From positions 6,758,001 to 6,822,000 of the forward strand of contig NZ_JAUSZD010000002.1 in NCBI RefSeq assembly GCF_030817275.1: a DNA stretch of 64,000 nucleotides. Direction: 5' to 3'. Shown here piece by piece: positions 60,350 through 64,000 of the stretch. Position numbers and translations under genes: made by a program. Under the pieces are notes generated by a model. That model did no database searches, was not told where the DNA came from, and worked only from the letters and a program-made list of their open reading frames with translations. How positions within the stretch are numbered: the first letter of the stretch is position 1; every line of letters starts with the position of its first letter. Source of the DNA: Paenibacillus sp. V4I7. GTDB lineage: Bacteria > Bacillota > Bacilli > Paenibacillales > NBRC-103111.

Positions 60350-60359
60350 ACCGGTTTAC
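60346..60359. promoter_or_regulatory. Candidate LacI-type operator
   Basis: GCAAACCGGTTTAC contains the perfect palindrome AAACCGGTTT with a central CG, typical of LacI-family operators. It overlaps both the -35 of the LacI promoter and the iolB stop codon. Confidence 0.65.
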
Positions 60360-61180
60360 GCTTCGCGCGGCTTCGTCATGATCCAGGCATGTTCCGGATC
60401 ATTATGAAACTTCCATGTTCGGGTAGGTCCCGCCATAACATTCAGGTAATACACATCATAGCCTGGAGGGGCCGAAACAGGGTGATAACCACGCGGAACG
60501 AGCACGGTTTCGCCATTCTTAACAATCAACGTTTCATCGAGCGACCGATCGTCCGTGTACACACGTTGAACCGCAAATCCGTGCCCCGGATCGACGCGAT
60601 AATAATACGTTTCTTCCAGAAACGATTCGTCCGGAAGCGCATCGCGATCATGCTTATGAGGCGGATAGCTCGACCAGTGCCCATTCGGTGTGAAGACTTC
60701 AACCACTAGCAAGCTATCCGCTGGCTCCTGCTCTGGCAAGATGTTATGAATTTGGCGCTCTATATTGCCATAACCACGCGTCTCTACCCCCACCTGATCA
60801 GGTGCAATCAGACGTGCCTTATGGTTGCCAGCACCAGGAGCAGTGCAAATAGCAAGCTCCACTGCAGTCAGCGCGGTGACCTCGTAGCGATCATCATTAG
60901 GTACATAGACGGAATATGGCGGTATTTTCTCAAATACGTTCATCCGCTGCCCAATATTTTTCCACTCCGCTTGCTTGGTAGCCACATCGGCTTTGCCGCT
61001 AAGCAGGACCAGACAAACTTCCAGCCCAGCTGTCTCGCGACTCAAGGATTGCCCCTCTGCAAGCTGTACAACTTCGAAACCTACATACTTCCATCCTGCT
61101 GACTCCGGAGTCACTTTCAAAAGGCTGCCTTCCTCATTCGGGGAGGAAGCCGGCGTTACAATCAGTTTGGACCTGTTCAT
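60356..61180 (-). CDS. iolB: 5-deoxy-glucuronate isomerase
   Basis: Isomerises 5-deoxy-D-glucuronate to 2-deoxy-5-keto-D-gluconate in myo-inositol breakdown. 274 residues of the bicupin IolB family, with the metal site in NGHWSSYPPHKHDRDALPDESFLEETYYYR, and the C-terminal VPRGYHPVSAPPGYDVYYLNVMAGPTRTWKFHNDPEHAWI. The length and motifs are standard. GGGAGGGAGA lies before the ATG, 17 bp after iolG. Confidence 0.96.
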   Translation of the reverse strand: MNRSKLIVTPASSPNEEGSLLKVTPESAGWKYVGFEVVQLAEGQSLSRETAGLEVCLVLLSGKADVATKQAEWKNIGQRMNVFEKIPPYSVYVPNDDRYEVTALTAVELAICTAPGAGNHKARLIAPDQVGVETRGYGNIERQIHNILPEQEPADSLLVVEVFTPNGHWSSYPPHKHDRDALPDESFLEETYYYRVDPGHGFAVQRVYTDDRSLDETLIVKNGETVLVPRGYHPVSAPPGYDVYYLNVMAGPTRTWKFHNDPEHAWIMTKPREA

Positions 61181-61197
61181 GTTAACGTCTCCCTCCC

Positions 61198-62241
61198 TTA
61201 CTGAGTTACCGAGGTCTGTTTAAGCAAATCTAACGCCTCGCTTACTTTCACCGGCCGGCCCAGACGGGAAGACAGCTTAGCGGCTAAAGCGATCCGCTCC
61301 GCCTGCATACCGTCATAGCCACTCACGGGTACAGGCTTATCATTCAATAGACAATCGATGAAAATTTGTGTTTCTTCCATATAAGCAACTTGATAGCGTT
61401 CTAGGAAGAAATGCAGCGGCTTATCGCTAACAATAGCATCCGCTGTACTAACTACGGCCGTAGTAGGGTGATCGTTGGCAACCGCTACACTGCCTTTGGA
61501 GCCAAATACCTCAACTCGTTGGTCATAGCCGTATACCGCTTGACGGCTGTTATCGATGACACCGAGAGCACCGTTCTGGAACCGCAGTGTTACGATTGCG
61601 GTATCGACATCGCCGTGCTCAGCGAAAACCGGGTTAATGAGCACATTGCCCTGCGCATACACTTCCTCAACCTCGCTTCCCGCTACATAGCGAGCCATGT
61701 CGAAGTCATGGATCATCATATCCATGAAAATGCCGCCCGACACCTTGATGTAATCAGCGTGTGGTGGATTCGGATCACGGGACGTGATTTTCACGATATG
61801 CGGATCGCCAATTGTTCCTCCTTGAACAACCTCGCGAACGCGCTTGAAGTTGTGGTCAAATCTGCGATTGAAGCCGATTTGCAGCTTCACACCTGCCTGA
61901 TTAACCGCAGCAATGGCCGCTTCAGTTTGAGTGATATCCATACTGATTGGTTTTTCGCAGAAAATATGTTTACCCGCCAGTGCCGCCAGTTGAATGAGCG
62001 GGACATGCGTATCCGTGGATGAGCAAATAAAGATGGCGTCGATGTCTGGGTTATCAATAAGCTCATGGCTGTCTTTTGTAACCGTCTGAATTTGACGAGA
62101 AGCAGCCCATGCCTCTAACTCAGGACCTGCAAATAAATCACTCACCGCAACGATTTCAACTTGAGGTATTCGCAGCAAATTATCTGCGTGGATTTTACCA
62201 ATTCTGCCAGCACCAATAATACCGATTTTAATTTTATTCAT
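61198..62241 (-). CDS. iolG: Inositol 2-dehydrogenase
   Basis: Gfo/Idh/MocA-family enzyme oxidising myo-inositol to scyllo-inosose with NAD, the first step of the pathway. 347 residues with GIIGAGRIGKIHADNLLRI (NAD loop), the catalytic Lys in IFCEKPISMDIT and the active-site Asp and His in FMDMMIHDFDMARYVAG. The last six residues (KQTSVTQ) are polar. The ATG overlaps the iolJ stop (ATGA), indicating coupling. Another inositol or sugar dehydrogenase of the family remains possible, but the neighbours support IolG. Confidence 0.93.
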   Translation of the reverse strand: MNKIKIGIIGAGRIGKIHADNLLRIPQVEIVAVSDLFAGPELEAWAASRQIQTVTKDSHELIDNPDIDAIFICSSTDTHVPLIQLAALAGKHIFCEKPISMDITQTEAAIAAVNQAGVKLQIGFNRRFDHNFKRVREVVQGGTIGDPHIVKITSRDPNPPHADYIKVSGGIFMDMMIHDFDMARYVAGSEVEEVYAQGNVLINPVFAEHGDVDTAIVTLRFQNGALGVIDNSRQAVYGYDQRVEVFGSKGSVAVANDHPTTAVVSTADAIVSDKPLHFFLERYQVAYMEETQIFIDCLLNDKPVPVSGYDGMQAERIALAAKLSSRLGRPVKVSEALDLLKQTSVTQ

Positions 62242-63116
62242 CCTACGTTCCCTCCCGCTTTGCCTGTTGAACCGAATAATTGAATTTTGGCTCTAACGGA
62301 GGCGATGATCGCTTCCCGTGCCGGCACTAAATAGTTCCTTGGATCGTATGCTTCCGGATGCTCATTCAAGAACGAACGGATAGCGGTTGTACAAGCGATT
62401 TGATTATCTGTATTTACATTGATTTTTGCTGTTCCGCAAGCGATCGCTTGACGGATCTCTTCATCTGGCAGACCGCTTCCGCCATGAAGCACAAGCGGCA
62501 GTTCAGTCAGTGTTCTAATTTCCGCCATTCGATCGAAACCGAGCTTAGGCTGTCCCCGATAAGGACCGTGAACGGATCCAAGGGCAGGAGCTAAACAATC
62601 GATCCCCGTCTCCCTTACTAAACGAACGCAGTCCTCAGCAACAGCGTACATGCCTTCGGCTTCATCTACGACTAAGTCATCCTCGCGTCCGGTGATCCGG
62701 CCCAGCTCGGACTCCACCGATACACCCAGCACATGTGCGGCTTGTGTCACCTGACGAGTGACCTCGATATTGTGCTCCAGCGTATGATGAGAAGCATCGA
62801 TCATAACAGAGGTAAAACCGGCATGGATCGCTCGAATACATAGGTCATAGCTAGTTCCATGATCTAGATGAAGAGCTACTGGGACGGTTATCCCATAGTG
62901 CTCTATCAGCGATTTCACCATTCCTACAATACAAGGCAATCCACCCATATAAGGAATATAAGCTTCACTCACGCCTAGAATGACAGGTGCTTGTTCCTGC
63001 TGAGCAGCCTGTAAGATCGCTTGTGTAAACTCTAAGTTATTCAAATTAAACTGACCGACAGCATATTTGCCTGCCAAAGCTTGCTGCAGCATCTCTTTCA
63101 TTGAAACGAGCGTCAT
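62238..63116 (-). CDS. iolJ: Class II aldolase, 5-dehydro-2-deoxyphosphogluconate aldolase
   Basis: Zinc-dependent class II fructose-bisphosphate aldolase family. 292 residues with the zinc and catalytic motifs VALHLDHGTSYDLCIRAIHAGFTSVMIDASH, GVSVESELGRITGRED, LVLHGGSGLPDEEIRQAI and GTAKINVNTDNQ. IolJ splits 2-deoxy-5-keto-gluconate 6-phosphate to malonate semialdehyde and DHAP; the location between iolA and iolG supports this over a glycolytic role. The ATG at 63116 (MTLVSMKEML) has AGGAG at good spacing; an ATG at 63125 is too close to it. Confidence 0.9.
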   Translation of the reverse strand: MTLVSMKEMLQQALAGKYAVGQFNLNNLEFTQAILQAAQQEQAPVILGVSEAYIPYMGGLPCIVGMVKSLIEHYGITVPVALHLDHGTSYDLCIRAIHAGFTSVMIDASHHTLEHNIEVTRQVTQAAHVLGVSVESELGRITGREDDLVVDEAEGMYAVAEDCVRLVRETGIDCLAPALGSVHGPYRGQPKLGFDRMAEIRTLTELPLVLHGGSGLPDEEIRQAIACGTAKINVNTDNQIACTTAIRSFLNEHPEAYDPRNYLVPAREAIIASVRAKIQLFGSTGKAGGNVG

Positions 63117-63154
63117 GAAGTTCATCTCTCCTGTCGATAAGGTCTAACCCGCTG

Positions 63155-64000
63155 TTACCAGCGAGCAGTGACCATTTTCTTACGCGTATAGAACTCCACG
63201 CCGTCCGTCCCATTCGCATGCAAATCGCCGTAGAACGATTTTTTCCAGCCAGAGAAAGGAAAGAAAGCCATCGGTGCGGGAACGCCTAGGTTAACGCCGA
63301 GCATACCGGCATCGATATTTTCACGGAATTGACGTACATTGCTGCCATCCTTTGTAAAGAGGCATGCGCCATTGGCAAAATCGGAGCGATTGGAAAGCTC
63401 GATCGCTTCTTCAAGAGTAGCCACCCTAACGATGGAGAGAACAGGAGCAAAAATCTCGTCCTCCCAAATTTTCATACCGCACTCAACTTGATCAAAGATC
63501 GTAGGTCCAACGAAATAACCTTGTTGCTCAGAAGCAGCGTCCTTACGTCCGTCACGGACCAAAAGCGCTCCTTCGGTTTCGCCGATTTCGATGTATTTTA
63601 GCGTTCTTTCTTTATGCTGACCGCGGATAACAGGCCCTAAGAAAATGCCTTCCTCCAAACCATTGCCAATCGTAATCCGATCAGCGGCTTCAAGCAGCTT
63701 GCCCACAAGCGTATCGCCCACTTCTCCGACTGCCACCACGACAGAACAAGCCATACAACGCTCGCCAGCAGAACCGAAGGCTGCATTAACGATTTCCTTC
63801 ACAGCAATGTCCAAATCGGCATCCGGCATAACGATCGAGTGGTTTTTAGCGCCAGCGAGTGCTTGAACGCGTTTCCCATTGGCAGAAGCTGTTTTGTAAA
63901 TATATTCGGCAACCGGCTGGGAGCCAACGAACGAAATGGCTTTAACTTCTTTATGCTCAAGAAGACCATTAACCACATCATGCGCGCCATGAACGATATT
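63155..64000 (-). CDS. iolA: Methylmalonate-semialdehyde dehydrogenase, N-terminal part off the right edge
   Basis: CoA-acylating aldehyde dehydrogenase that converts malonate semialdehyde to acetyl-CoA (and methylmalonate semialdehyde to propionyl-CoA). The 281 visible residues begin NIVHGAHDVVNGLLEHK and include FVGSQPVAEYIY, the catalytic Cys in FGSAGERCMACSVVV, WEDEIFAPVLSIVR and the C-terminal GVNLGVPAPMAFFPFSGWKKSFYGDLHANG, GTDGVEFYTRKKMVTARW, which is diagnostic for MMSDH. The frame is open to the window end, so about 200 residues are missing. It precedes iolJ by 38 bp in the same direction. Confidence 0.95.
   Translation of the reverse strand, partial: NIVHGAHDVVNGLLEHKEVKAISFVGSQPVAEYIYKTASANGKRVQALAGAKNHSIVMPDADLDIAVKEIVNAAFGSAGERCMACSVVVAVGEVGDTLVGKLLEAADRITIGNGLEEGIFLGPVIRGQHKERTLKYIEIGETEGALLVRDGRKDAASEQQGYFVGPTIFDQVECGMKIWEDEIFAPVLSIVRVATLEEAIELSNRSDFANGACLFTKDGSNVRQFRENIDAGMLGVNLGVPAPMAFFPFSGWKKSFYGDLHANGTDGVEFYTRKKMVTARW

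Noticed and set aside
60344..61102. Plus-strand ORFs opposite iolB
   Set aside because: They are antisense shadows of a clearly recognised gene.

Overview
The window reads like a chromosome segment of a Gram-positive, spore-forming Bacillota, most likely Paenibacillus or a close relative. The reasons are strong AGGAGG-type ribosome sites with frequent TTG and GTG starts, several carbohydrate ABC importers that lack their own ATPase, AraC regulators with a membrane-bound sensor half, and large secreted DUF5696 and YIP1-type proteins. This assignment is inference; the window has no rRNA or other marker gene. No tRNA, insertion sequence, prophage or CRISPR array was found.

Layout. 1-7.3 kb: housekeeping and small genes (fumC, cut by the left edge; a thioesterase; a PPOX flavoprotein; an unlisted 55-residue ORF; a repeat-rich gene-free stretch; a DUF3298-like protein; a TRM11-like methyltransferase; a LysR regulator divergent from ilvE; a YkvA-like protein). 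7.6-14.6 kb: a sugar ABC importer, its AraC-type regulator and a DUF1861 protein, with two look-alike promoters. 15.0-18.8 kb: agmatine-to-putrescine genes (aguA, aguB) followed by the stub of a LysE-type exporter, then an azoreductase and a phosphoesterase. 18.8-23.4 kb: a degenerate dihydroorotate dehydrogenase fused to a duplicated membrane domain, divergent from the NO dioxygenase hmp, which has an Fnr-type box at -41.5; a short Crp/Fnr regulator follows. 23.5-26.2 kb: xylR and xylA, divergent, with a clear XylR operator.

26.3-37.3 kb: an eight-gene minus-strand run. It holds two permeases, a binding protein, two Gfo/Idh/MocA oxidoreductases, a TIM-barrel isomerase-like protein, an unrecognised helical-toroid protein and a GH105-type unsaturated glycuronyl hydrolase. 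Together they suggest import and processing of a uronate-containing glycan.

37.5-58.8 kb is the most striking part. A 17-kb, ten-gene operon encodes two solute-binding proteins (one fused to duplicated carbohydrate-binding-like domains), two separate permease pairs, an NHL-YIP1 membrane protein, a DUF5696 protein, a GH20-like hexosaminidase and a GH38 alpha-mannosidase. Just upstream lie an AraR-architecture regulator and an 883-codon transglutaminase-like protein whose active-site region resembles peptide:N-glycanase. Shared promoter motifs and a 70-bp dispersed element link the two parts. A mannose- and HexNAc-containing glycan or glycopeptide is the best guess for the substrate.

59.2-64 kb: the downstream part of a myo-inositol operon (iolA cut by the right edge, iolJ, iolG, iolB) and a LacI regulator with its own predicted promoter and operator.
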